Shown here: in pieces, positions 15,301-24,865 of the stretch
Position numbering within the stretch: the stretch's first letter is position 1
How the letters are laid out: the number at the start of each line of letters is the position of its first letter
Assembly (NCBI GenBank): GCA_947568835.1
Contig: OX387602.1
Span: forward strand, 15,241,021 to 15,305,020
Direction: 5' to 3'
Source of the DNA: Protonemura montana
Lineage: Eukaryota > Arthropoda > Insecta > Plecoptera > Nemouridae
DNA: 64,000 nt
Position numbers and translations under genes: made by a program
Notes under the pieces: generated by a model
Seen by the model: only the letters and a program-made list of their open reading frames with translations
Told to the model about the DNA's origin: nothing
Database searches by the model: none

Positions 15301-18240
15301 TTAAGAGCACGCTCGTGATAAGAGAGTCGCAAGAGCAACATTTCGGGGCGTACAACTGCTCGGTTACTAATCCATACGGCAATGACGTCGTCGAGATTTA
15401 TCTGAGACCTCAGAGTAAGTACATCGCTGATGTTGATTCAATGAAATAATCCTGGGAGGGTTGTATGTATGTGTGGGGTATATAGAACGTATTTGATTTT
15501 TAATTGGAAATTCCGAATCGTACCCAAACTGCAGTTAACCACCTCTCCCGTACTTCCTAAACAATTCCCGAAATATGATGAAGGGTTCGTCGCCGAGCGA
15601 AATAGGCGGCCTGAAATTGAAATGCATAGTAATGCGTTATCGTGATAAATGCCAGCACACGCCCATACGGTGGTCGTCGCTCGCAACCCCTAGCTAGCTG
15701 CCTCGTGTGACGCATTGTGCATTGAAAACGCTGCTAGCTGGGCCAAAGCAATTAAAAGGTACAGAGATGGAATTTTAAAGGGGGTGATAAACGTTGCATT
15801 GGCACCATTCGAAATGTTTTTATAGTTCCAATGCCCTCTAGTCTAAACCAATACCCACATTCTGTGTACATATATAAACAAAGACCACCACCAATGGAAT
15901 TCCAAATACTATTATCATGGCAAACTTACGCCATGCATCTCTTCGCACTGTCAGGAAAGACATCCATTATCCAGTAGCTGATAACGTTAATGCTATTACT
16001 GTCATTAGTAACGTCCAAGTACAAACAACAAGCGCAACCCAAACTGCTGTCTTGTCCTTTCACAATGAAATAATTTGCGCACTTTGTAATACTTGCTCGC
16101 TTCAAACACACTGAACATTTAATGTTCGCATGTAAAATTAACCCACTTCAATTAAATTATGCTACACAGAACCAAATATTCTATGCCGGTAAATTGAGCC
16201 ACATGGGGCCACCCCTTCTCCCACCTGACTTATCTTCACCGTCCCTTCCCTAACCGTCAGACTAGCTCTCTAATTGGCTTATTGCGTCTGCTACGTCATA
16301 CGATTTGAATTAGGTGGGAATTATGAAAAATTGCCTTCTTCCTTAGCAGCAGCAAAGAATTTGCAATCGGAAGCAATTATGTACCTAATACAGTCGAAGG
16401 GGAGACACTGATGTAGTCAATTGGAAGAAATGAGATTCCTACGCGAAATTCCGTCCCGGTAATGAGCCAAATAAGTGTACAATCAAAGAAACATGTCCTA
16501 AAGGCAACTTCGCCGTTAGCTCGACACCAAAGCTACGTGTTGTAATGGGGGGGTGCATAATCACCACTGCTTTCATCTGCCCACGCCGAGCTCGATATTT
16601 TAGAACGCAAACTTCCACTACGACGATTGAACCATAAAGCTGAAAAGTTATAGATTTTTGACTAGCAGGCTTCTGACGATACTGTGGCAATATTACATAG
16701 ACTGCAAGGTATACCAAACATGAAATTGGAATTATTTTGCCTCAATGGACTCTTCAAACTCTGCCAAAAGTCAATATCGTAGTTTCCGCATTATTGTACC
16801 CCACCACGTTGTCCATTATAAAGTTTCCAGCTGTTCCTCCTAAATCCCAAGTGCAATTAGTTTAGTTTATTTATATTTTCTCGTTTTATTACTACATAAT
16901 GTTTTTGCCAAATAGCTCGCAACGAACAAAATAACGTCTGTGGTCAGACATTTTCAATAATTTCCTTGGGGGATTTCTATTGTATTATCATGTATTTTAT
17001 TACTGCACTACCTTTTCACAAATATTAACCCATGGGATTTGGATGCGAGACTATGACATACATAAAACAATAAAGTGCATAGTTTTGTTATTGTTTCCAA
17101 CTTTATTTTATATTTACCAAGAAAATTAGCATATATTTCATTAGAAGCTCAATTACCATATTTTGCACACGTTAATGGATGGTTGTTTTTGCTCATTTAC
17201 AGAAAACTTCCCGCTGCTTATGATTCTCACAGGGGTGATTGGCGGCGTTATTGTGATCATAGCTATTGCGATGGTCGTCATATTGTGCCAGCGCAGGGAC
17301 AAGAAAGAAGGTAATTGCACAAATTCAATTCGCTCAATGCAGCTGCTCCGACTAAAATATTTAAACAACAATGCAATGCAAATTGTATACAAAGTCATGG
17401 TAGCTTTGTAGTTAAACACTCTTCCTAGCTAACCAAAGCACCTCTTTATTTTTACCACTTTATTTTAAAGCCCAAACAGTTACATCTCGCAGCATACCAG
17501 GAAATGTTCACGCTAACTTTCCGACTTTGTCGACAGATTCGCGAGACATCGAGAAACAATGCAAAGAGTCAGACCGTTCGTCCAACATTTCGGACATGAA
17601 GATGGAGCTGCGTACTGGCTCGTCTGTGAGTAACGTGCACTGCGAACTTGAGTATGGACACGATTCGGAGACAGGCAGCGAGAGTGTGGTCACGCGGATA
17701 GGCGTGCCATTGGCAGGTCCAGTTGCCATGCCACTCAACGGAGGAGAACACCTTTACAGATACTCAGCGGACTTCCCAGAGCCCATCTTCCCCCCAAAGG
17801 TAAGCAATAAGGCAATCTTAAAAAGGTTTGCGCAAGACAAAATTTGACAACAAAATCCACAAAACAACTAGTCCTGATGTTTGCCCCTTCAATTTCAGGA
17901 TGGGCAGAACAACAACGGCTACGTCCCGTACGTGGACTACGCACGTGACTACAACCCTCCCCCACCACTGGACAGCAGCCGAGAGTCGATACCAAGCCTG
18001 GTGGACCCTCGTTACTCTGCGATATACGGCAATCCGTACTTGCGCAACTCTAACACGTCGTTACCTGCGCCGCACGCGACCATCGCAGGCGCGCCCGCGC
18101 CGCCGCCCTACTCATCCGCGACGCGCAACGGCGCAGTCCCGCAAGTCGCGCGGCTGCCTAACTCGCCCACGTCGCAATACATTGTGCCGGCGTCGCAAGC
18201 GCCTACCGTCAAGCGAGGGACGCTAGCGACGCACGTATAA
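381..18240 (+). CDS. kirre: Roughest/Kin-of-irre (IRM/Neph family) Ig cell-adhesion receptor
   Basis: Eight exons join in frame: 381-687, 1801-2033, 4918-5395, 9779-9906, 14997-15414, 17203-17310, 17537-17799 and 17899-18240, giving 758 residues. A signal peptide (about 19-41) is followed by five Ig domains; Cys64 and Cys122 form the first pair, and the stretch around residues 74-110 (LQWTKDDFGLG, NLSGFERYSM) is diagnostic of the roughest/kirre family. A transmembrane helix spans about 526-550. The cytoplasmic tail ends in Thr-His-Val (756-758), the family's PDZ ligand. Family proteins are type I membrane receptors that bind nephrin/hibris partners in myoblast fusion, eye patterning and nephrocyte slit diaphragms. 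Two in-frame ATGs (381, 435) compete; the second gives a standard signal peptide and the first adds 18 Arg-rich residues. Roughest and Kirre are close paralogs and I cannot tell which one this is, or whether it is a single pre-duplication gene. Start choice and transcript ends are uncertain; the exon joins are strong. Confidence 0.95.
688..1800 (+). other. First intron of roughest/kirre gene
   Basis: Intron between codons Glu102 and Gly103 (phase 1), with donor GTTAGT and acceptor TCCTAG. It is moderately GC-rich. A T-loop-like string near 1057-1070 has no matching acceptor stem, so I do not call a tRNA. Nothing else is supported. Confidence 0.7.
2034..4917 (+). other. Second intron of roughest/kirre gene
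   Basis: Phase 0 intron splitting the second Ig domain, with donor GTCAGT and acceptor TTACAG. Only short unsupported open frames occur. I see no repeat or RNA gene. Developmental enhancers are plausible in introns of this family, but none can be shown from the sequence alone. Confidence 0.7.
5396..9778 (+). other. Third intron of roughest/kirre gene, CpG-rich
   Basis: Phase 1 intron of 4.4 kb. It contains several GC- and CpG-rich blocks (for example 5460-5600, 6260-6700 and 8700-8815) separated by AT-rich DNA. Open frames of up to about 168 codons occur inside the GC-rich blocks, but they show no domain, no splice partners and low-complexity Arg/Ala composition, so they are not called as genes. 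CpG blocks of this kind could be intronic regulatory or alternative-promoter DNA. Confidence 0.6.
10545..10566. repeat. AGGC microsatellite
   Basis: About five and a half perfect copies of AGGC inside the fourth intron of the roughest/kirre gene, flanked by further imperfect CAGGC words. Confidence 0.9.
10675..10723. repeat. GACGTC-type and CCAGG simple repeats
   Basis: A CpG-dense run of alternating GACGTC words (about 10675-10696) passes directly into five copies of the pentamer CCAGG. Both lie in the fourth intron of the roughest/kirre gene. Confidence 0.85.
13631..13648. repeat. Poly-G tract (18 G)
   Basis: An uninterrupted run of 18 G in the fourth intron of the roughest/kirre gene, in a GC-rich setting. 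Length may be unreliable because such tracts are prone to sequencing error; a G-quadruplex is possible. Confidence 0.9.
14247..14262. repeat. AT dinucleotide repeat
   Basis: Short alternating A/T run in the fourth intron of the roughest/kirre gene. Confidence 0.85.
15415..17202 (+). other. Fifth intron of roughest/kirre gene
   Basis: Phase 1 intron of 1.8 kb between the last Ig domain and the transmembrane exon, with donor GTAAGT and acceptor TTACAG. It is more AT-rich than the upstream introns. Nothing further is supported. Confidence 0.65.
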
Positions 18241-20179
18241 TAGACGCTGTCACTGTGTAGCGAGGACTCCAGTGCACGGAGAATGAGTGGAAAGACTTAT
18301 ATTTCTAATGTAAATACGTTTCTGATGTGTTGCTTCTTCTGAGTGCGTGTGTAGCCGAACACTGGAAGCTGTATCCTAGCAGTCGAATAGACCGAGTAGG
18401 GGGATTTTAAATCAAGAGAGCTTCCAGTATACGAAAAAAACAATGGTAGATTCATACAGATGAAATATTAACTACTTCGTGACAAAAAAAAATACCAAAG
18501 ACGCAGTTTTAAAATCATCGTAGGTCGGTGTGTTGCAATGAAACGTGCGAGCGTTAAGATTTCTTTCCGAGAAAGACGGTGGATGGACTAGTTAATGTGA
18601 CGAGGATTGGTCTTTTTGACGGCTCCCCTTCGGCAAATGCTTGGCGTAGTGCCATCCAATGAGACAATTGGTTAGCCTTAAGTGTAGCTATTGAGCGGCA
18701 ACGAGATTGGCTTTCATTATCATGTAACTTACAACGCAATTAGCCCAACGATGTGATGTAGTGAATCCTACGCAGTCTACCTGTTAATTAAGTGTGAATT
18801 GCGCTCACTCGTGCAGCTGCTGCCTAGCAAATGTTCTTCTTGACGTAACATCTTAACTGTGATTCAACTCATTTTGATGTCTTTGCTATACAAATTCCGT
18901 CATTCATGGAATACATTTATATATTCCTTTCCAAAATATAAGTCAATGTTCTTTAAAGTTTAAACGATAATATAAAAGTGAGAAATCCATTTCGACACAG
19001 GCCTAATATGACTCAGCTTTTGGACATAATTTATAAAAAAAAAATCAATGTTTATTTTGAAAAAAAAAAGGGTCTGTTAAATTAGTTGCCCAAAAAAGGC
19101 TTTAGTCAAATTTATCAGTTTTCACTTGTACTACTCCATGTCAATTTGTACCAGGGCTGTAGGCGAGGATCGTGTAATCCCCTTGACATTTCTAAAATGT
19201 ACCGTGGTTTTAATACTGCGACGCTAGAGTGGTCGCCGCGTCATTTTTCTTGGTATTTTTGTATACCGTAGTCGGCATTCAGACAGTAGCATGGCTGATC
19301 CCGTCCCTTCTGCCGCTAAAGTCGCGTGACTGGCTCCGTCGGGGCCGCTGGTCCTGTTCCTGCTTGCCGTAGAGGCCCGGAGCATGTCTAGCCACCATAT
19401 CGTCATCGACACATGGGTGATACTAACGTTAGGTGGACTCGTTTGATTATCAAAGACTGTTAAAAGATTGTATATTAAAAGCGAACATGTGCTCATCGAA
19501 TATTATAAATATAAAAGGAGTATTTGTTTTAGATTGTTTAATGTTGAGTGAAGTCTGCCTTAGTAAATATTGAGTGATAACTCATCGAGTGTTTGGGCCT
19601 AATTGTTTTATATTAAACATTGAATAATAAATAGCTACTCGACTCCCTATATTTGCCATATTGCGTAGATGTTTAATGATTGAAAGCACGTTGACAAATC
19701 TTTTGGAATCGATTCGAATAGAACGTCAAGCAAGTCAACTTTTCCTGGGCTTTGCATTGGTAACCGAGTCATTCACACTCTCCATCCATATCATCAGATG
19801 TTACTTCTCGTATGTCCCAGCGTTAGATTTCGCCTTGATTGCCTACGTATTATTAATTATCATCGTTGGCGTGAGCACATTGGCCTCATGTTTGACGCTC
19901 GATATCTCTCCATCCATGGTTGTATTTACGAAGCATTGTTATCCTATGGTCGTTCATATCGTCGAGTTGGGGTACGAATGATTGCCAGTACGACCCCGAT
20001 TCATTCCATTGCATTCTAGTGTAAATTCGAGTTTCATTTCCCTGCTATTCGCTCAATAATTCTAACACTTTTGGAATTCAAAATACTAGGATCTTTCCTG
20101 TTAAAGCAATATGTGAATTTTGTGAATATGAATGATGTACATTGATTTTTATCGTGCAACGAAATATGAGTTGTGTTAC

Positions 20180-20185
20180 AATAAA
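20180..20185 (+). terminator. Candidate poly(A) signal for roughest/kirre gene
   Basis: AATAAA hexamer followed by a TG-rich stretch, about 1.9 kb after the stop codon. Other AATAAA hexamers occur at 19626 and 20859, so the choice is uncertain. Confidence 0.35.
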
Positions 20186-20707
20186 TGTTGTAACAACATG
20201 GTATATAAAAATGAAATGTTTCCTATCATTCAACTATCATTCTTCATTAGGCCTATCATTATCAAATTGTTATTTATATTACGAGCTAGGTCTACATTGT
20301 GTGCTGAGAACGATTAAGGATTCATGAGTCGGGATATTGCAGCTGATCTTGCCACAATTTTGGAGGCAGTTTGGTTGTCAACAAATGAGGAATAAGTATG
20401 GAATGCAGTTTGCAGGTGAATAATTTTATCACAAATCCAAAAACAAATGCATTGCATTCGTACATTGCCGAAGCAATAATTTTAAAATACAATTGCTCAA
20501 CTCTACTTAAGTTGGCTTGGAGTGAAAATTTTAACTACAAAACAAAATACCTACCACAACTTGTTCAAAAAATGGTTAACCCCCTGAATTTCTTCCCCAT
20601 CAGTTTCTCACAATTACAATGTAATTAACACGTAATTGACTGACCAGAGTGATTCCAAATATTACCTAACAATTCATTGCATCTTTACTTAAGTATCAAT
20701 ATTTGTT

Positions 20708-20713
20708 TTTATT
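20708..20713 (-). terminator. Candidate poly(A) signal for retinol-dehydrogenase-like gene
   Basis: AATAAA on the minus strand, about 230 bp downstream of that gene's stop codon. If the opposite gene uses its 20859 signal, the two 3' UTRs overlap. Confidence 0.4.
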
Positions 20714-20825
20714 TGGGTATCGACTTATTTGTTGTTGGCTGTACTTTTGGCAGATGACTGATTCATAATTCATGTAGAACTCGATATTGTTAGCTTTATA
20801 GAAAATTGATCACAGATCAGACGAA

Positions 20826-20843
20826 ATATATATATATATATAT
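20826..20843. repeat. AT dinucleotide repeat
   Basis: Alternating A/T run of about 18 bp between the convergent genes, followed by a short GT run. Confidence 0.85.
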
Positions 20844-20941
20844 GTGTGTTCACAGAGGAATAAAATACCATCATCATATCGAATAATAAAAATATGCTCC
20901 GTTGCTTAATGATTTAGTGGATGCTATTTTACCTTGCTCGC

Positions 20942-22815
20942 CTAGAAGGTTTCTTCAGGGCGGAGCTTCACCAATTCGGCACTTTGATCCCAGAGTTTGA
21001 CGCTGACGACTGGGTCGAAAACAGTCTTAGACTTGTAAGGTTTGCAATCGCGGTAAAATCCGCCCGACTCGATCGCAGAAGTGGTCGCGCAATGCAGGAC
21101 TGTCTGGGCGCCCTGAAAGCATTGTGACCCGACAAAATCATAATAGGTCAGAATTGTAAAAAAATGGGCAAAAAGAAACAAAAGCATACAACGAAGAAAA
21201 CACAACTTTTGGAATTAACCAGACATTCAAAATAAATCAAAGGAATGAGAAATTGTCCCTCTTGTGTCAGGAAACCACAAAGGTCCAGAATCCAAAGTAG
21301 CTACTGGGCAACTGGAAATGGACATTAGAGGTTGATTTTTATGCAACTACAAGGTTTATTGTTGTCACCTAATGGTACAGTTCCTTCCATATTAAAGATC
21401 AACTAGATCAGACAAACTGAGCTAGGTAATTTCACTCATCACTGCTCTGAAAAATATCTAAGATCGGCAGGCCATTGGGTAAAATGTAGCTATGTGAAAA
21501 TCACCTGGTATGCACTGCGCATGTAGAAAAGTGCGATGGGAGCGAAGAAGATCCATTGATACCACTTGAAGGTGTTGGGTGTGTTCCTGAACAAGCCCGT
21601 GTAAGTGAATCCCGGACACAGAGCACACACTTCGACGCCAGTGTCCCGTGTTCGATACGCTAGCTCGCGAGCAAAGTACATATTGGCCAGCTTTGAATTG
21701 CAGTAGCCAGGGTTCATGCGACGGGTTGCATCGAAACCTTTCTCTCCATTCAGATTGTCAAAGTCAATAACACCATTTTCATGAAGCAAAGACGAGACAA
21801 TAATAACCCTGTGGAAAAAGGTATAGTTTTACTAAATTTCTTTGCAAAACAAACTTTTAATCATAAAAATGTACTGGTTGTAGGTACTATTTGTTTGGTA
21901 TGGAAAGTGACTATCTTTTTATATGTATTTATTAGGTACTTTTGTCAAAGGATTGAAGGACCTAATAACTTATTTAGAATCAGTACACAGGAATCAGGAC
22001 TCACCTGCTTGGGGCAGATTTCTTAAGGAGTGGAAGCAAAATATTTGTGAGTAAAAAGTGGCCAAGATGGTTAACCCCAAAGTTGATTTCAAATCCATCC
22101 ACTGTCTTCTTGTTTTGATCCACTGGCACCCACACTCCTGCATTGTCGATGAGGACATTAATTTCTGGGAAATCCTTTAAAATCACTTTGGAAAACTCCC
22201 GCACCGATTCCAACGATGCCAAATCAAGTTCAAGAGGTACCTAGTTGCAAGAAAAAATTATAGAATTAATGTAATGCCTCTACTTATAGGTTCAGAAAAT
22301 GAATGATGGAAAGATGTGGTAGTAATGTAGTTTCAGGCATAACTTTGGCTAGTCATTGCAGGGCTGGGATACACAGATCACCATTTGGTTATATGTGCAT
22401 GGTATTGTTGTAGTCAACAATGTTCCGTGTGTAAAGAAGAATGGCATTTTACGTAAACGCTGCTTACCTACATATTATTTTTCTGAATGTTCACGGAAGG
22501 ATGGGGTGTGGCTGGATTTTAGGTTAAATTGAGGGTGCTCACCAGTTCTCCGGTCGTAACAGTGCAGCGTATTTCCTCAATAGTACTCCTGGCATTTTTT
22601 AGATCACGACATGCCATTATTACTCTGGCCTTCTTTCTAGCCAATTCACGGACCGTTTCTTTACCTATGCCCGAATTGGCCCCGGTAACCAAAAACACCT
22701 TTCCTTGAAGGGAACCTTTCATTTTGCTGTGCCCCCATTGATATTCCCTGAACTTTCGCAAAATTCCGATTGCTATTACCACTGGAAAAATTACATACAC
22801 AACAGTCGATACCAT
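20942..22815 (-). CDS. Retinol dehydrogenase 11-14-like short-chain dehydrogenase/reductase
   Basis: Four minus-strand exons join in frame: 22815-22543, 22240-22005, 21808-21505 and 21112-20942, giving 327 residues, the usual size for RDH11-14-type enzymes. The N-terminus is a hydrophobic membrane anchor (about residues 2-19). A Rossmann fold follows with the cofactor motif TGANSGIG (44-51), the Asn-Ala-Gly motif (124-126), the catalytic serine region (175-176) and the active-site YxxxK (Tyr205, Lys209). The final exon begins with Gly-Ala-Gln-Thr and carries the tail typical of this group. Family members reduce retinal or oxidise retinol, and some act on other lipid aldehydes or steroids, with NADP(H) at the ER membrane; the substrate here cannot be read from sequence. 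An upstream GTG in the same frame is less likely than the ATG at 22815. The gene is divergent from the CFAP119-like gene. Confidence 0.92.
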
Positions 22816-23426
22816 GATCACATCTAATTAAAATGCCACTGAAGTAAAGGCAACGTAATGCAGGATATCGCTTATCAGAGCAGCCCCGAAACCTGCTATT
22901 GACATTCGAACTTTGAAACACCGGACTGCACCAAACCAACTGTCAGAAACAGGTGTTTTATTCGAATACGCCCAGGTAGTAACTTTTGCAATTATGATTG
23001 GCTGCCTTGTATGGCGCGTTTTTAGCAATCTAAATTTGAAAATTTCAGATACCTTCGTTTTCTTCTATGAGTTTAGCTATTTTCGTATGAAAGAAACAAG
23101 AACTCAGGAACTACTAATTTGCTACACGGGGAAATGTATGATGATTTTTGGTGTTTAAGGGGCATCAAAGCCCATTGGATGTTTTGCCAGAGCCCAAAAA
23201 AATAAAAACCCAGCACTTGTTTCAATTTAATACTTTCAAACCATCAAAATTCTAAATGTTTTTTTTATTATGTTCTTTATCAACTTTTAGAGATAAGTTG
23301 AGATCAAGAAGTAAAGCTCAATCTGTAACAAAATTTTACTGATATTTTATATACAAGTGCATATCTTTGTTTAGAAATTGTATATTTTCTTGTAACTATT
23401 TTCTAACAATCTTAGGTGTATTTGAC
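22816..23426. promoter_or_regulatory. Divergent promoter region between dehydrogenase and CFAP119-like genes
   Basis: A 611-bp gap separates two start codons that face away from each other, so the promoters of both genes must lie within or overlap it. A pyrimidine-rich stretch ending in AG at 23414-23415 just before the plus-strand ATG looks like a splice acceptor, which would place a 5'-UTR exon of the CFAP119-like gene inside the gap. No TATA box is obvious. Confidence 0.45.
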
Positions 23427-24630
23427 ATGGCTAAAGGTAAAAATTCTAATAAAAAGGGGGAAAAAAAAGAAAAGGGTAGTAAAAAAGGCAAAGGTGATAA
23501 AAAGAAAGGAAAGGAACCTAAGTCATCAAAACAAAAAGGAGATGGTGATGCTCTCAGCGAACCACCAAAAGCACCGTTCATACCATTCGATTGGAGCAAA
23601 CAACGAAAAGAAAGACTATCGTTAGATTTTGAAATTCAACAATCCACCGTAATAAAAGAAGAAATTGATATCACAAAGCACTCGCAATCTACACCTGGGC
23701 TTTTACCAACGCACAAATTGGATGATCTCTGTGCACCAAGCTTCCCAGGTGTTCCACCTTTTCTATATGGGACAGAAGTGAAGGTACCACACGTTTGTCT
23801 ACGAGAGTTATTTTCTAAAGAAGACATGAATGCATTGCAACAGATAAGCAACAAAGAGGAAATTTTAAATTTTTTTGGTAATGCATAGTCCTTTTAGTAT
23901 ACTCCTATAGTAACTTAATGCTAAGTAATTCTATGCTAAACATGTCATAAGAATGAAAAAAACTCTTTACAGCACAAAAATTAGTATGGGAAGAAAATTG
24001 CATGGACATAACCTTGACTTTTGAACTTTTGTATGAAGCCTTACGATTTGCAAGGTAATTGTGCTTAACAATTGTATTCAAGTGCAGACCAATTTAAAAC
24101 TTACTTAAAAAATCCTCTGAATTAAACTAACTGATGATTCCACAATAGGGTTAACAAAATGACCAACAAGAAAACTGCAGCAGTGCTATCAATATTTTAC
24201 CTTACACACACATTCTTTAAATCTTCACTATGGCACTCTGCTCTAGAAACCTATGAGTATGTGAAAGAAGCTCTTCTCCTACACACTATTCAGGTGACAA
24301 TTTAACCTGCCTATTTCATAGAAAGGTGAGTTTGGAATAAGCATTGAATACTAATTTCATTCATATTTGTAATATCAACAGCGACCAATAAAAAGTGCAG
24401 AGATATTCGACCCTGAAGAGTGTAGATCAGCTTTGCTCCAATTCTGCGAGACATACCTATGCAACCTTCCCTTGATCCATTTGACTGCATTGCCAAGTTA
24501 CCAATTACGTCTAGAATGGCAACCTAAGGCTGTACCTGTCGTAGAAGAAGTCGGCTCAAAATCCAAAGGAAAAGAAAAGAAAGCCGGGAAAGAAAAGAAA
24601 GCAAAAGGGAAAGGAAAGAAGAAGAAATAA
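23427..24630 (+). CDS. Cfap119: CFAP119 (CCDC189)-like ciliary central-apparatus protein
   Basis: Four exons join in frame: 23427-23877, 23973-24054, 24149-24293 and 24382-24630, giving 308 residues. Both ends are Lys/Gly-rich low-complexity sequence (about residues 3-35 and the last 25). The central part (about 150-285) resembles the conserved region of CCDC189/CFAP119 as I recall it: an LTFELLYEALRFAR helix, then a long helical stretch with YEYVKEALLLHTIQRP, then the segment leading to TYLCNLP. CFAP119 belongs to the C1a projection of the 9+2 axoneme central pair, so the protein is expected in motile cilia or, in arthropods, mainly sperm flagella. The assignment rests on remembered resemblance, not an alignment. 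Its 3' end converges on the coiled-coil gene, and it is divergent from the dehydrogenase gene. Confidence 0.72.
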
Positions 24631-24675
24631 GCATTTTAAAAACGGTTTTACTATTGTTGAATTTTTTGTATTTTT

Positions 24676-24681
24676 TTTATT
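24676..24681 (-). terminator. Poly(A) signal for the long coiled-coil gene
   Basis: AATAAA on the minus strand, 185 bp beyond the coiled-coil gene's stop codon and only about 46 bp from the stop codon of the convergent CFAP119-like gene. The two 3' UTRs therefore almost certainly overlap. Confidence 0.5.
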
Positions 24682-24865
24682 AAGCAATCAAGGTGAAAAT
24701 AGCCATAAGGGTAAGGAAAGTAAAAATATTCAAACCATAGGTACGTACAAAACATTGCTTGCAATTAAACATATTGTAAAAAGAACTAAAGTAAACAATG
24801 AATAAAAGGCTGACCACACACAATATGTAACCTCAATACAGCAGAACCACATGCGAACATTTCCC

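Larger units (their letters stand above)
18241..20941 (+). other. 3' UTR of roughest/kirre and convergent intergenic DNA
   Basis: The stretch lies between the stop codon of the adhesion gene and the stop codon of the minus-strand dehydrogenase. Base composition changes sharply here, from CpG-rich to AT-rich. Candidate plus-strand poly(A) signals (AATAAA) lie at 19626, 20180 and 20859; a minus-strand signal (TTTATT on the plus strand) at 20708-20713 would serve the dehydrogenase. An open frame at 19661-19981 shows no recognisable domain and no usual start context and is not called. Confidence 0.55.

Noticed and set aside
14937-15341. 134-codon minus-strand frame opposite the fifth adhesion exon
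   Set aside because: It is the antisense shadow of a GC-rich, well identified Ig-domain exon.
19661-19981. 106-codon hydrophobic frame downstream of roughest/kirre
   Set aside because: It depends on a non-ATG start, matches no family I know and lies in probable 3' UTR.
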